Assembly (NCBI RefSeq): GCF_009428905.1
Contig: NZ_WHYR01000039.1
Span: 1 to 33,607, forward strand
Source: Desulfofundulus thermobenzoicus
GTDB taxonomy: Bacteria; Bacillota; Desulfotomaculia; Desulfotomaculales; Desulfovirgulaceae
DNA: 33,607 nucleotides
Reading direction: 5' to 3'
Made by a program: the position numbers and the translations under genes. Positions 7,991 through 16,023 of the stretch are shown here, piece after piece. The notes beneath the pieces are model-generated. The model was not told where the DNA came from. It did not search any database and worked only from the letters and a program-made list of their open reading frames with translations. How positions within the stretch are numbered: the first letter of the stretch is position 1; each line of letters starts with the position of its first letter.

Positions 7991-9250
7991 ATGGGTATGA
8001 CCATGGCAGAGAAAATTCTGGCCCGCCATGCAGGTAAAACACGGGTTTCTCCCGGCGAAATAGTAATGGCCCGGGTTGACTGCGCCATGATGGACGACAT
8101 CCTGGGCCCCAGGGTACAGATTGCCGATGAGCTGAAACGTTTGGGTGCTTCCATTTGGGATCGCCAGAAAGTAGTGGTTATTTCAGATCACTATTCTCCT
8201 GCGGCCAACGTTAAGCAGGCTGAGATACTGGCTTTCACCCGCCGGTGGGTTCAGGAGGTGGGCATCGAGCATTTTTACGAAGGTCAGGGACCCTGTCACC
8301 AGATTCTAGCAGAAAAGGGCTTCAGTTTGCCCGGTACCCTGTTGGTGGGGACCGACTCCCATACCTGTACTGCCGGGGCCTTTGGTTGTTTTGGCACCGG
8401 CATTGGCTCCACAGAAATGCTTGGAGTGCTGGTTACCGGGCAGATCTGGTTGCGGGTGCCGGAGAGTATCAAAATAAATTGGAATGGAAACTTACCTGAG
8501 GGGATCATGGCCAAGGATGTGGTTTTAAAAACTATCGGTGACATTGGTCACGCCGGAGCCACCTATAAAGTGATGGAGTTTGCCGGGGGTACCATTCGCC
8601 AGATGCCTCTGGATGAACGGATGTGCCTGACCAACATGGCGGTGGAAGCCGGGGCAAAAACCGGGTTGATTGAACCTGACGATAAGGTTTTTGATTTCCT
8701 TGAGGCTATCGGACGGACCAATTACGAGCCGGTATTCAGTGATCCTGAGGCAGTATACAGCCAGATTTTGCATTACCGGGCCGAAGACCTCAATCCCCAG
8801 GTGGCCTGCCCCCATGAAGTGGACAACGTCAGGGATGTAAGTGAAGCAGCCGGTTTGCGAATCGATCAGGCCTATCTGGGGTCCTGCACCGGCGGGAGGT
8901 TCCATGATCTGGTCGTGGCAGCCCGGATTTTGAAAGAACGGCGGGTTGCTCCCCATACCAGGTTGCTGGTTTCGCCCGCATCACGGGAGACCTGGCTCAA
9001 AGCTTCCCGGTCGGGTATTCTCGACATTTTGGTCGAAGCTGGAGCTATTATTCTGGCACCCGGCTGCGGGGCATGTCTGGGGCTGCATTCTGGCATTCTG
9101 TCAGCAGGTGAACGTTGTATTTCCGCTACCAACCGAAACTTTATCGGTCGGATGGGAAGCAAGGAAGCAGAAGTTTATCTGGCTTCTCCAGCTACAGTGG
9201 CGGCTTCGGCCGTGGAAGGGCGTATCGTTGATCCGCGCCATTACTTGTAA
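7991..9250 (+). CDS. LeuC/DmdA-type hydro-lyase, large subunit (candidate 2,3-dimethylmalate dehydratase)
   Basis: A 419-residue aconitase-superfamily large subunit of the short LeuC type. The start is ATG 7991 after GGAAGGTGAGG. The cluster ligands are visible as Cys299 in LGSCTGGR and Cys359/Cys362 in PGCGACLG, with TDSHTCTAGAFG at about 121-132. The length is that of the archaeal-type LeuC/DmdA group. Family members hydrate isopropylmaleate, homoaconitate, citraconate/maleate or dimethylmaleate. The next genes are its small subunit, a Dml-type lyase and an Mii-like isomerase; that set favours dimethylmaleate hydratase (DmdA) over leucine synthesis, and no LeuA or LeuB lies nearby. It is the first gene after the sigma-54 promoter. 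Confidence 0.88.
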   Translation: MGMTMAEKILARHAGKTRVSPGEIVMARVDCAMMDDILGPRVQIADELKRLGASIWDRQKVVVISDHYSPAANVKQAEILAFTRRWVQEVGIEHFYEGQGPCHQILAEKGFSLPGTLLVGTDSHTCTAGAFGCFGTGIGSTEMLGVLVTGQIWLRVPESIKINWNGNLPEGIMAKDVVLKTIGDIGHAGATYKVMEFAGGTIRQMPLDERMCLTNMAVEAGAKTGLIEPDDKVFDFLEAIGRTNYEPVFSDPEAVYSQILHYRAEDLNPQVACPHEVDNVRDVSEAAGLRIDQAYLGSCTGGRFHDLVVAARILKERRVAPHTRLLVSPASRETWLKASRSGILDILVEAGAIILAPGCGACLGLHSGILSAGERCISATNRNFIGRMGSKEAEVYLASPATVAASAVEGRIVDPRHYL

Positions 9251-9266
9251 AGGGGGATTGATTCCT

Positions 9267-9776
9267 GTGACTGATTACGTGATCCGTGGACGCGTGCATA
9301 AATACGGCGACAACATCAATACCGACATCATCTCACCAGCCCAATACATGGAACTTTCCTATGCCGATATGGCCGCCCACGCCATGGAAGGAATTGATCC
9401 CGACTTCAGCCGGAAGGTGCGCCAGGGAGATATTATGGTCGCAGGCAAAAATTTTGGCTCCGGTTCCAGCCGGGAGACTGCTCCCATCGCATTGAAATAC
9501 GCTGGTATCGGAGCGGTAGTTGCTGAATTTTTCGCTCGCATTTTTTACCGTAACGCTATCAACATAGGCTTACCTGTAATAGAGCTTCCGACAGTGGAGG
9601 TGATAAACGATGGCGATGAGCTGGAAATAGATCTGGCAAAAGGGATCATTCGCAATCTTACTCAACAAAAAGATTGCTATTTTCCTTCTTTTCCGGATCA
9701 CATCATTGAGCTGATTCACGCTGGGGGACTGGTTCCCCTCTTGGAAAAGAAACTGTTGGCTAAAGAATCTCATTAA
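9267..9776 (+). CDS. LeuD/DmdB-type hydro-lyase, small subunit
   Basis: A 169-residue swivel-domain subunit that pairs with the large subunit just upstream to complete the active site. The start is GTG 9267, a short distance after AAGGGGGATTG; the frame is open far upstream but that part overlaps the large-subunit gene and is not family-like. Motifs are [15 protein letters not shown] near the N-terminus and NFGSGSSRE, where the GSSRE loop binds substrate carboxylate. Only 16 bases separate it from the large subunit, so the genes are co-transcribed. The reaction is reversible addition of water to a cis-dicarboxylate, probably dimethylmaleate given the neighbours. Confidence 0.9.
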   Translation: MTDYVIRGRVHKYGDNINTDIISPAQYMELSYADMAAHAMEGIDPDFSRKVRQGDIMVAGKNFGSGSSRETAPIALKYAGIGAVVAEFFARIFYRNAINIGLPVIELPTVEVINDGDELEIDLAKGIIRNLTQQKDCYFPSFPDHIIELIHAGGLVPLLEKKLLAKESH

Positions 9777-9810
9777 AAATTAAACATATATCACTGGAGG
9801 AAAACTAGCC

Positions 9811-10692
9811 GTGAAACAAACAACCAAACTGCGTCAGCTTTTAAAACGTGCCCAGGAAGGCGGCCCTATCATACTACTGCCCGGTGCCCATGATGTTCTC
9901 ACGGCCAGGATAGTAGAAAAGACCGGTTTTGAGGCCGTATATATGACCGGTTACGGTACGGCGGCCAGCATGCTCGGTAAACCAGATGTAGGGCTGTTGT
10001 CTATGAGTGAAATGGTTCTGCGGGCCGATCATATGGCCAGTGCGGTAGACATACCTGTTATTGCCGATGGAGATACCGGTTACGGCAATGCCATCAATGT
10101 AATGCGCACCGTACGGGAATACGAGAAGACCGGAGTGGCAGCCATTCAGCTTGAAGATCAGGTTATGCCCAAAAAGTGTGGTCATATGCTCGGTCGGGAG
10201 ATTATTTCCGTGGAAGAAATGGTGGGTAAAATCAAGGCAGCAGTGGATGCCCGCGTGGACAATGATTTTGTAATTATTGCCCGTACCGATGCCAGGACAA
10301 AATACGGTATTGAAGAAGCCATCGCGAGGGGCAAGGCCTATGAGGAGGCTGGTGCCGACGTACTGTTTATCGAGTCACCGGAGACCATTGAGGAAATGAA
10401 GCTAATCACTTCCAGCTTCCGGGTTCCCGTGCTGGCCAATATGCTGGAGAATGGGCGCACGCCCCTGCTTTCTGCCCGGGAACTGCAGGAACTCGGTTAT
10501 CATATCGCACTTTATTGCGTAGCTTCAACTTATGTGACGGCCAAGGCAGTCAGCGAGCTAATGCAGCTACTAAAAGAAGAAGGAACCACCAAAAGGATTC
10601 TGGACCGCATGATTACCTTTGATGAGTTTAATACCTTCATCGGTCTCCCGGAAATTCGGGAATTGGAAAAGAGGTATGCTACGGGAAGGTAA
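9811..10692 (+). CDS. Isocitrate lyase/PEP mutase-family lyase (candidate 2,3-dimethylmalate lyase)
   Basis: A 293-residue TIM-barrel lyase beginning with GTG 9811 after TGGAGGAAAA. It shows ADGDTGYGN (DGDTG at 86-90, metal site), LEDQ (114-117) and KKCGHMLG (KKCGH at 121-125), the catalytic cysteine loop of carbon-carbon lyases in this family; mutases lack it. Known members cleave 2-methylisocitrate, isocitrate, oxaloacetate or 2,3-dimethylmalate. Lying directly after a DmdAB-like dehydratase and before an Mii-like isomerase, the best candidate reaction is (2R,3S)-2,3-dimethylmalate to propionate plus pyruvate. A second family member at 21300 has KRCGH instead, and the two probably use different substrates. 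Confidence 0.88.
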   Translation: MKQTTKLRQLLKRAQEGGPIILLPGAHDVLTARIVEKTGFEAVYMTGYGTAASMLGKPDVGLLSMSEMVLRADHMASAVDIPVIADGDTGYGNAINVMRTVREYEKTGVAAIQLEDQVMPKKCGHMLGREIISVEEMVGKIKAAVDARVDNDFVIIARTDARTKYGIEEAIARGKAYEEAGADVLFIESPETIEEMKLITSSFRVPVLANMLENGRTPLLSARELQELGYHIALYCVASTYVTAKAVSELMQLLKEEGTTKRILDRMITFDEFNTFIGLPEIRELEKRYATGR

Positions 10693-10759
10693 ATTTTAAC
10701 TAATATTATTAACCGAAACGATGGTGTATCCCGGATTACTGCGAATTGGAGGCGGGAAA

Positions 10760-12016
10760 ATGAGCAGACCTATTATTAAAGAAATCAAATACCGGACGGT
10801 CTTTGACAGCAGGGGTGTGGAAACGCTGGAGGTTGACGTGTTTGTCGACGGGGGATTTGGCAGGGCTGCAGCTCCCTTTGGTGCCCCTGGAAGCAGAGGG
10901 GAGTTTGAAGCCCCTGCCTATTCACCAGAAGGACTGGATGGTTCAATTAAAATTTTGAACCAATTCATAATACCATCATTAATTGGGATGGATGCATCAG
11001 AACAACACAAAATTGATGAGCTGCTCAAACAAATTGATGGTACGCCAAACTTCGAACGCATTGGTGGCAATACATCCGTAGTGATTTCCACCGCCTGTGC
11101 CAAGGCGGCTGCGGATGCCTTAAATATGCCTCTTTTTAAGTTAATGGCTCCCGAAGGGCCATGGTCGATGCCGCTGCCTCTGGGCAATGTCATTGGTGGT
11201 GGTGCCCATAGCATGGGGCCAGCCCCCGATATGCAGGAACACCTGGTTGTTGCTGTGGGGGCTAAGACAATTAAAGAAGCAATTAAATTAAACTTAATGG
11301 TTCATGAAGAGGTGGGCAAACTTTTGGAGAAAAGGGACCCCGGATTTGCCGGAGGTACAGACGATGAAAACGCCTGGACAGCCAACCTGGACGATGTCCA
11401 AGCGCTGGAGGTTCTTGGTGAAGCCTGCCGGAAAGTTTCCCAGAGAACTGGCGTGGAGATTCGCATGGGCCTGGATCTGGCTGCAGACCGGCTCTGGGAT
11501 CCGGAAAAGAAGGTCTACCGGTACTGGCGTGAGGGATGTGAGAGAACAACTCGCGAACAATTAGACTTTTTATGTGAGCTCATTGAGAGATTTAATTTGA
11601 TTTACGTTGAAGATGCCTTTAACAGCAACGACTACGAATCTTTTTCAGCATTGAACAAAAGGTGTGGTGATCGGTGCATTATATGCGCCGATGACCTCTA
11701 TGCCAGCAACCCGGAAAGAACACGTGCCGGGATCACAGCAAGGTCGGCTGGAGCCATGATTGTTAAACCTAACCAGGTGGGGACCATAACCGGTGCCCAT
11801 ATAACTTCACAGCTGGCAAAGGAAAATGGGCTAAAAATTATTCTTTCACATCGGTCCGGAGAAACGATGGATGATTCCATTGCTCACCTGGCTGTTGCAT
11901 GGAAGGCTACCATGATTAAAACCGGGGTTAAAGGCGGTGAGAGGCTGGCCAAGTTAAATGAACTGATCCGGATAGAGCAGTCATATAAAGAAATGGTTAT
12001 CGTTCAAGGGATTTGA
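10760..12016 (+). CDS. Divergent enolase-superfamily protein
   Basis: A 418-residue enolase homologue. The start is ATG 10760, a few bases after GGAGGCGGG; an upstream in-frame ATG at 10721 has no ribosome site. Catalytic positions of true enolase are kept: His150 (GGAHS), Glu160 (QE), Glu203 (DDEN), Asp239 (LDLAAD), Glu284 (VEDAF), Asp311 (ADDLY), Lys336 (KPNQVGT), SHRSGET (363-369) and Lys387. Nearby motifs are changed: the mobile loop SGASTG reads FGAPGSRG, VGDEGGFAP reads TDDENAWTA, and AASEF reads AADRL. Its place among dicarboxylate hydro-lyases suggests a dehydratase or isomerase acting on an unphosphorylated acid. Plain enolase activity is not excluded, but genuine enolase normally sits with glycolytic genes. 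Confidence 0.85.
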   Translation: MSRPIIKEIKYRTVFDSRGVETLEVDVFVDGGFGRAAAPFGAPGSRGEFEAPAYSPEGLDGSIKILNQFIIPSLIGMDASEQHKIDELLKQIDGTPNFERIGGNTSVVISTACAKAAADALNMPLFKLMAPEGPWSMPLPLGNVIGGGAHSMGPAPDMQEHLVVAVGAKTIKEAIKLNLMVHEEVGKLLEKRDPGFAGGTDDENAWTANLDDVQALEVLGEACRKVSQRTGVEIRMGLDLAADRLWDPEKKVYRYWREGCERTTREQLDFLCELIERFNLIYVEDAFNSNDYESFSALNKRCGDRCIICADDLYASNPERTRAGITARSAGAMIVKPNQVGTITGAHITSQLAKENGLKIILSHRSGETMDDSIAHLAVAWKATMIKTGVKGGERLAKLNELIRIEQSYKEMVIVQGI

Positions 12017-12132
12017 GATTGAATCAATCCAATATGCAAAAATACCTACATTAAGCACAGTCGCTCAATAAACAAGTGAGAATGAAATAAACAAACATCT
12101 CGTATAAATATTTTAATCCAGGGGTGAATGCC

Positions 12133-13296
12133 GTGCATCCTGAGATGGAGCAGTTGCGGTGTGTGATTATGCGTGGCGGTACAAGTAAAGGAGTGTACAT
12201 CTTAAAAAATCAACTGCCTGCAGACCCCGCTAAAAGGGACGCCGTTATCAGGGCTATTTACGGTAGTCCGGATGTGCGACAGATTGACGGGCTTGGTGGA
12301 GCAGACCCACTTACGAGCAAACTTGCTATAATCTCTCCTTCCAGCAGGGAAGATGCCGATGTGGATTACACCTTTGCTCAGGTGAGTATTGATACCGCTC
12401 TGGTCGACTATAAGGGTAATTGTGGTAATATATCTGCTGGCGTTGGTCCTTTTGCTATTGATGAAGGGCTGGTAGAGGCAGTGGAACCCGTTACCACTGT
12501 AAGAATTCATCAAACAAACACGGGTAAGATTTTGGTTGCAGAAGTTCCGGTTAAGGATGGCAGGGCAGCAGTGGAAGGTGATCTGCATATCGATGGTGTT
12601 CCCGGTACCGGGGCAAAGATAACTCTTGATTTCTCCGATACACAGGGCGCGGTAACCGGCAAGCTCCTGCCCACGGGAAATCCTAAAGATATTATGGAAT
12701 TAGGTCGGCAAAAATATGAAGTGTCAATTGTTGATGCGGGTAACCCGGTAGTATTTATTAGGGCCAAAGATCTGGGCATGAAAGGCACAGAAACACCTGC
12801 AGAAATTGAAAATAATCGGCAATTGATGAAGATAATCGAGCATATTAGAGGACTGGCGGCCGAAAAGGTTGGTATGGTAGAAAGCTGGGAACTGGCCGCC
12901 TCAAAAAGCCCTTACGTCCCTTTTTTCGCCATAGTCAGTCCGCCCCAGGAGTATGTTTGTTATAACGGTTTGCAAGTAAAAGCCGGAGAAATAGATATTG
13001 TTTCCCGCTTATTATTCATGCTTCGGGTGCACAAAACATATCCGGCTACAGGGACAATTTGCACCGGCGCTGCAGCCAGAATACCGGGCAGTATTGTATG
13101 GGAGGTTTTACGGGAAGAGGCCCGGTCAAGGATTAGTATCAATATTGGGCACCCTGCGGGAATAATTCCTGTGGAATCCGTAGCCATAGTAGAGAATGGT
13201 GAAATTAGGTTAAAAAAGGCTGCCATCTACCGAACTGCCCGCAGGATCATGGAAGGATATGTTTTTGTAAGAAAGTCTGTTTTTGAGGAGGCATAG
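12133..13296 (+). CDS. PrpF-family isomerase, methylitaconate delta-isomerase (Mii)-like
   Basis: A 387-residue PrpF-family protein made of two diaminopimelate-epimerase-like halves. GTG 12133 lies six bases after CAGGGGTG and is preferred; GTG 12124 in the same frame overlaps that site. Motifs include VIMRGGTSKGVY at the N-terminus, SPDVRQIDGLGGADPLTSK, NCGNISAGVGPFAID with Cys97 as the likely catalytic cysteine, HPAGIIPVES and RTARRIMEGYVFV. From memory it resembles Mii of Eubacterium barkeri closely; no alignment was run. Mii moves the double bond between 3-methylitaconate and dimethylmaleate. Other relatives assist AcnD or are 4-oxalomesaconate tautomerases. The DmdAB- and Dml-like neighbours support the Mii reading. 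Confidence 0.87.
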   Translation: MHPEMEQLRCVIMRGGTSKGVYILKNQLPADPAKRDAVIRAIYGSPDVRQIDGLGGADPLTSKLAIISPSSREDADVDYTFAQVSIDTALVDYKGNCGNISAGVGPFAIDEGLVEAVEPVTTVRIHQTNTGKILVAEVPVKDGRAAVEGDLHIDGVPGTGAKITLDFSDTQGAVTGKLLPTGNPKDIMELGRQKYEVSIVDAGNPVVFIRAKDLGMKGTETPAEIENNRQLMKIIEHIRGLAAEKVGMVESWELAASKSPYVPFFAIVSPPQEYVCYNGLQVKAGEIDIVSRLLFMLRVHKTYPATGTICTGAAARIPGSIVWEVLREEARSRISINIGHPAGIIPVESVAIVENGEIRLKKAAIYRTARRIMEGYVFVRKSVFEEA

Positions 13297-13299
13297 GTA

Positions 13300-14058
13300 A
13301 TGGAAACCTATCAGATTATACCCGTAAATGTTGGTGACTTTTTAAGTATGGAAAAGTCTAATCTAACATACGGCCTGGACGCCGGGCACAAGTTTGTTGC
13401 CCCGATCATCATGTATCTGGTTAAAGGAAAGGACAAGCTGATTCTGGTGGATACCGGTGCGGGTGACGAGGAATGGGCTGCAAAGTACCACCACCCAATC
13501 AGGCAGTCCGAGAGGCAAAAACCCATTAATGCTTTAAAGGAGGTTGGAGTCGATCCCGAGGATATTGAAATAGTTGTCAATACTCATTTACACTGGGATC
13601 ATTGTTTTAACAATGCATTGTTTCCCAAGGCTAAAATATATGTACAAAAAAAAGAGATGGAATATGCGATTAATCCGCTGCCCTGTCATTATGTATACTA
13701 TGAATCCTACCATATTGGACTATATCCTCAATGGTTGAAAAGTCTAGATCGTATTCAGGCTGTTGAGGGTGATTTAAATCTTTTGCCTGGAATTGACCTG
13801 GTAACCATTCCCGGGCATACTCCCGGCATGCAGGGCGTCCTGGTAAATACTAATGATGGTAAATATCTTATCGCCAGTGATTGCCTGGGTATGTTCGAAA
13901 ACTGGGAGGGCAATCAGATGTACCGGCATATACCCTCTGGGATTCATTACAGTTTGCCGGAGTATTATAAAACATTTGATAAGATGGAGAAAATATGTGA
14001 CTTTGTTTTACCTGGTCACGACCCAAAGGTATTTTTTAAAAAAGTGTATCCGGGTTGA
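13300..14058 (+). CDS. Metallo-beta-lactamase-fold hydrolase (lactonase-like)
   Basis: A 252-residue hydrolase starting three bases after the PrpF-family stop, with GAGGAGGC upstream. The two-metal site is complete: HLHWDH (His96, His98, Asp100, His101), His173 in PGHTPG, Asp194 in IASD and His240 in PGHD. The order and size match the N-acyl-homoserine lactonase (AttM/AiiA-like) branch. There is no signal peptide, so it acts in the cytoplasm. Tight coupling to the isomerase suggests an intermediate-related ring opening, such as a lactone or a dialkylmaleic anhydride, rather than quorum quenching. That role is inference; the family assignment is firm. Confidence 0.88.
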   Translation: METYQIIPVNVGDFLSMEKSNLTYGLDAGHKFVAPIIMYLVKGKDKLILVDTGAGDEEWAAKYHHPIRQSERQKPINALKEVGVDPEDIEIVVNTHLHWDHCFNNALFPKAKIYVQKKEMEYAINPLPCHYVYYESYHIGLYPQWLKSLDRIQAVEGDLNLLPGIDLVTIPGHTPGMQGVLVNTNDGKYLIASDCLGMFENWEGNQMYRHIPSGIHYSLPEYYKTFDKMEKICDFVLPGHDPKVFFKKVYPG

Positions 14059-14143
14059 GATCAAATTTCTTGTGTTTTTTTGATTAGATATTCAACAGGC
14101 GAATTTGCGCTGAGTGGCATAAAGAAAAAGGAGGCGAACAATT

Positions 14144-15531
14144 TTGAGTACGGGAAATTTCCAATTTGCAGAAACATCAGCGTCTGGTTCTTCAGGTGCA
14201 GCGTTTAAGCAGGGAGCCATTACAGTGGATGGTGTGATCGAGAGCCTGCCTTTGACGGGAGTGCATGTTTTTATAGTAATTATTGCTGCACTGGGTTTCA
14301 TGTTTGACTCTTTTGACACATATGTAGTTTCTTACGCAATGCCGTCCATCATTAAGGAATGGAATATTAGTCCGGTGATGAATGGATTGCTGAGTTCGGC
14401 CGGCATTTGGGGAATGTTTTTAGGAGCTATTTTATGGGGACCCATAACCGACCGGTTTGGACGAAAGGTTGGATTGGCAGGAACAATCCTTGGTTTCAGT
14501 TTGCTTACCGGTTTGACAGCCTTGACAACCAACGCCTATCAGTTCCTGGTTTCACGCTTTGTTACTGGCATGTTTTTAGGAGGAATGATACCCGTTGATA
14601 CGGCCCTTACTTCGGAATATATTTCCACCAAATATCGGGGCCGATTTACCTCCGTTTTGACCGTTTTTTGGCCGGTAGGAATGCTGGTGGCTGCGCTGAT
14701 TTCGCTGAATTTTGTTACAGTATATGGATGGCGTGTGCTGTTTGTGGTCGGTGCGCTTCCGGCGTTAATTACGGCATTGATTTTTTCGAAGATGCCGGAA
14801 TCTCCGCGCTGGCTGGCAGCAATGGTAGAATGGAAAAAGCTAAAAGTGTCTTGCAATTGTTGGGCGCGCGAGAGGAGAATATACACAATCTAACCGCCTC
14901 TGTAAAAACCAGTGAGAAGGTATCGGTGCAGGTGCTGTTACAGCCGCAATATTTAAAACGGTTTATCCTGACCACCGGTTACTATTTCTTTAGTTATTTT
15001 GGTTATTACGGATTTGTTCTCTGGCTCCCGTCCATCCTGGCGACGGTTTACCATTTGAGTTTGGTGAAAACTTTTACCTATACATTATTCGTCGCCTTAG
15101 CTGCCATAGCTGGTAGAGCTGCTGCTTTCTGGACAATTGAACGGTTTGGGAGAAAACAACTTTTTTATGTGGGTTTCGGACTGGGAGGTGTGGCAGCTCT
15201 TCTGTTTGGGTTGATCAAGGACCCGAGCTTGCTGGTTTGGGGGGCATGTATTTTATCCTTCCTCTATGAACAGGGTGTTGCGGGAACTGTTGTGTACACC
15301 GCTGAGTTATATCCTTCTAAAGTTCGTGCCACTGCAACTTGCTGGTCTACGGGAGCAGGCCGGATTAGTTCCGCCGTTAGCCCGATAGTATTCGGATACT
15401 TTATGAAAATACATTTTTACTACGGAGTATTCCTGACCATGGCCATATTCTTCTGGGTAGCTGTTGCTTTGGTCTATTTCCTGGGAGTGGAGACCAGGGG
15501 TCGTTCTCTGGCCGAAATTGGTGCAGCCTGA
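14144..15531 (+). pseudogene. MFS metabolite:H+ symporter, interrupted by a frameshift
   Basis: Two overlapping frames together make one MFS transporter of about 12 membrane segments and 460 residues. The first frame begins with TTG 14144 after AAAGGAGGC and keeps family sense through PESPRWLAA (about 14821). The protein then continues one frame back (GRMEKAKSVLQLLG, from about 14824) to the stop at 15531. The pattern fits loss of one base near 14818-14839, in the loop between the two six-helix halves. A G-AAA-AAG heptamer at 14833-14839 could in principle allow -1 slippage, giving a chain of the same length. PESPRWL and AELYPSKVRATA suit the AAHS/metabolite:H+ symporters, including nicotinate-type carriers. 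It is the likely importer for the island's substrate if functional. A sequencing error is possible. Confidence 0.8.
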
Positions 15532-15600
15532 TTGCAATTTGATAAAATAGTTGGCGCAGGCCAGTGTTCTGGCTTTAGCCTCTTCGAGGAGTGTTTATAA

Positions 15601-16020
15601 ATGTCCATCAAGATTAAAGGTCGGCCAATCAGCAAGGGATATGCTGAAGGTACTGCTTTGGTTTGTCGTGAGCCAATAGGATTTAATTTTGGTGTAAATG
15701 TCCATAATGGTATAATTACTGAATATAATCACGAGTTACAAAATAAATCCATTAAAGACAAGATTTTAATTTTCCCCCATGGTAAAGGGAGTACGGGCGG
15801 CTCTTATGTTGTTTATCAACTGGCCAGATATAAAACAGGCCCCAGGGCCATCATCAATCTAAATACCGAGGTCATTATCGCCATTGGAGCAATTATGGGT
15901 GGAATACCAGTGGTAGATAATCTTGAAGTCAATCCGTTCGATGTAATATCTGACGGTGATTATGTAAAGGTAGATGCGGTGAACGGTATTGTAGAAGTTA
16001 TAAAGAGAAATGAGGTATGA
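15601..16020 (+). CDS. Aconitase X small subunit (DUF126)
   Basis: A 139-residue swivel-type subunit of the aconitase X family, starting at ATG 15601 after CGAGGAG. The signature is PHGKGSTGGSYVVYQL (59-74), whose serines form the substrate-binding or catalytic loop. It pairs with the large subunit that starts three bases after its stop. Known aconitase X enzymes are cis-3-hydroxy-L-proline dehydratases in bacteria and phosphomevalonate dehydratase in archaea. Nothing nearby suggests proline or mevalonate chemistry, so a third substrate is possible. It follows the interrupted MFS gene by 69 bases. Confidence 0.9.
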   Translation: MSIKIKGRPISKGYAEGTALVCREPIGFNFGVNVHNGIITEYNHELQNKSIKDKILIFPHGKGSTGGSYVVYQLARYKTGPRAIINLNTEVIIAIGAIMGGIPVVDNLEVNPFDVISDGDYVKVDAVNGIVEVIKRNEV

Positions 16021-16023
16021 GTA

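Noticed and set aside
8946..9266. Upstream extension of the small hydro-lyase subunit
   Set aside because: The frame is open but overlaps the large-subunit gene in another frame; the GTG at 9267 with its own ribosome site gives the normal family start.
7991..9776. Leucine-pathway isopropylmalate isomerase (LeuCD)
   Set aside because: No LeuA or LeuB is nearby, and the sigma-54 promoter and Dml/Mii-like neighbours point to catabolism.
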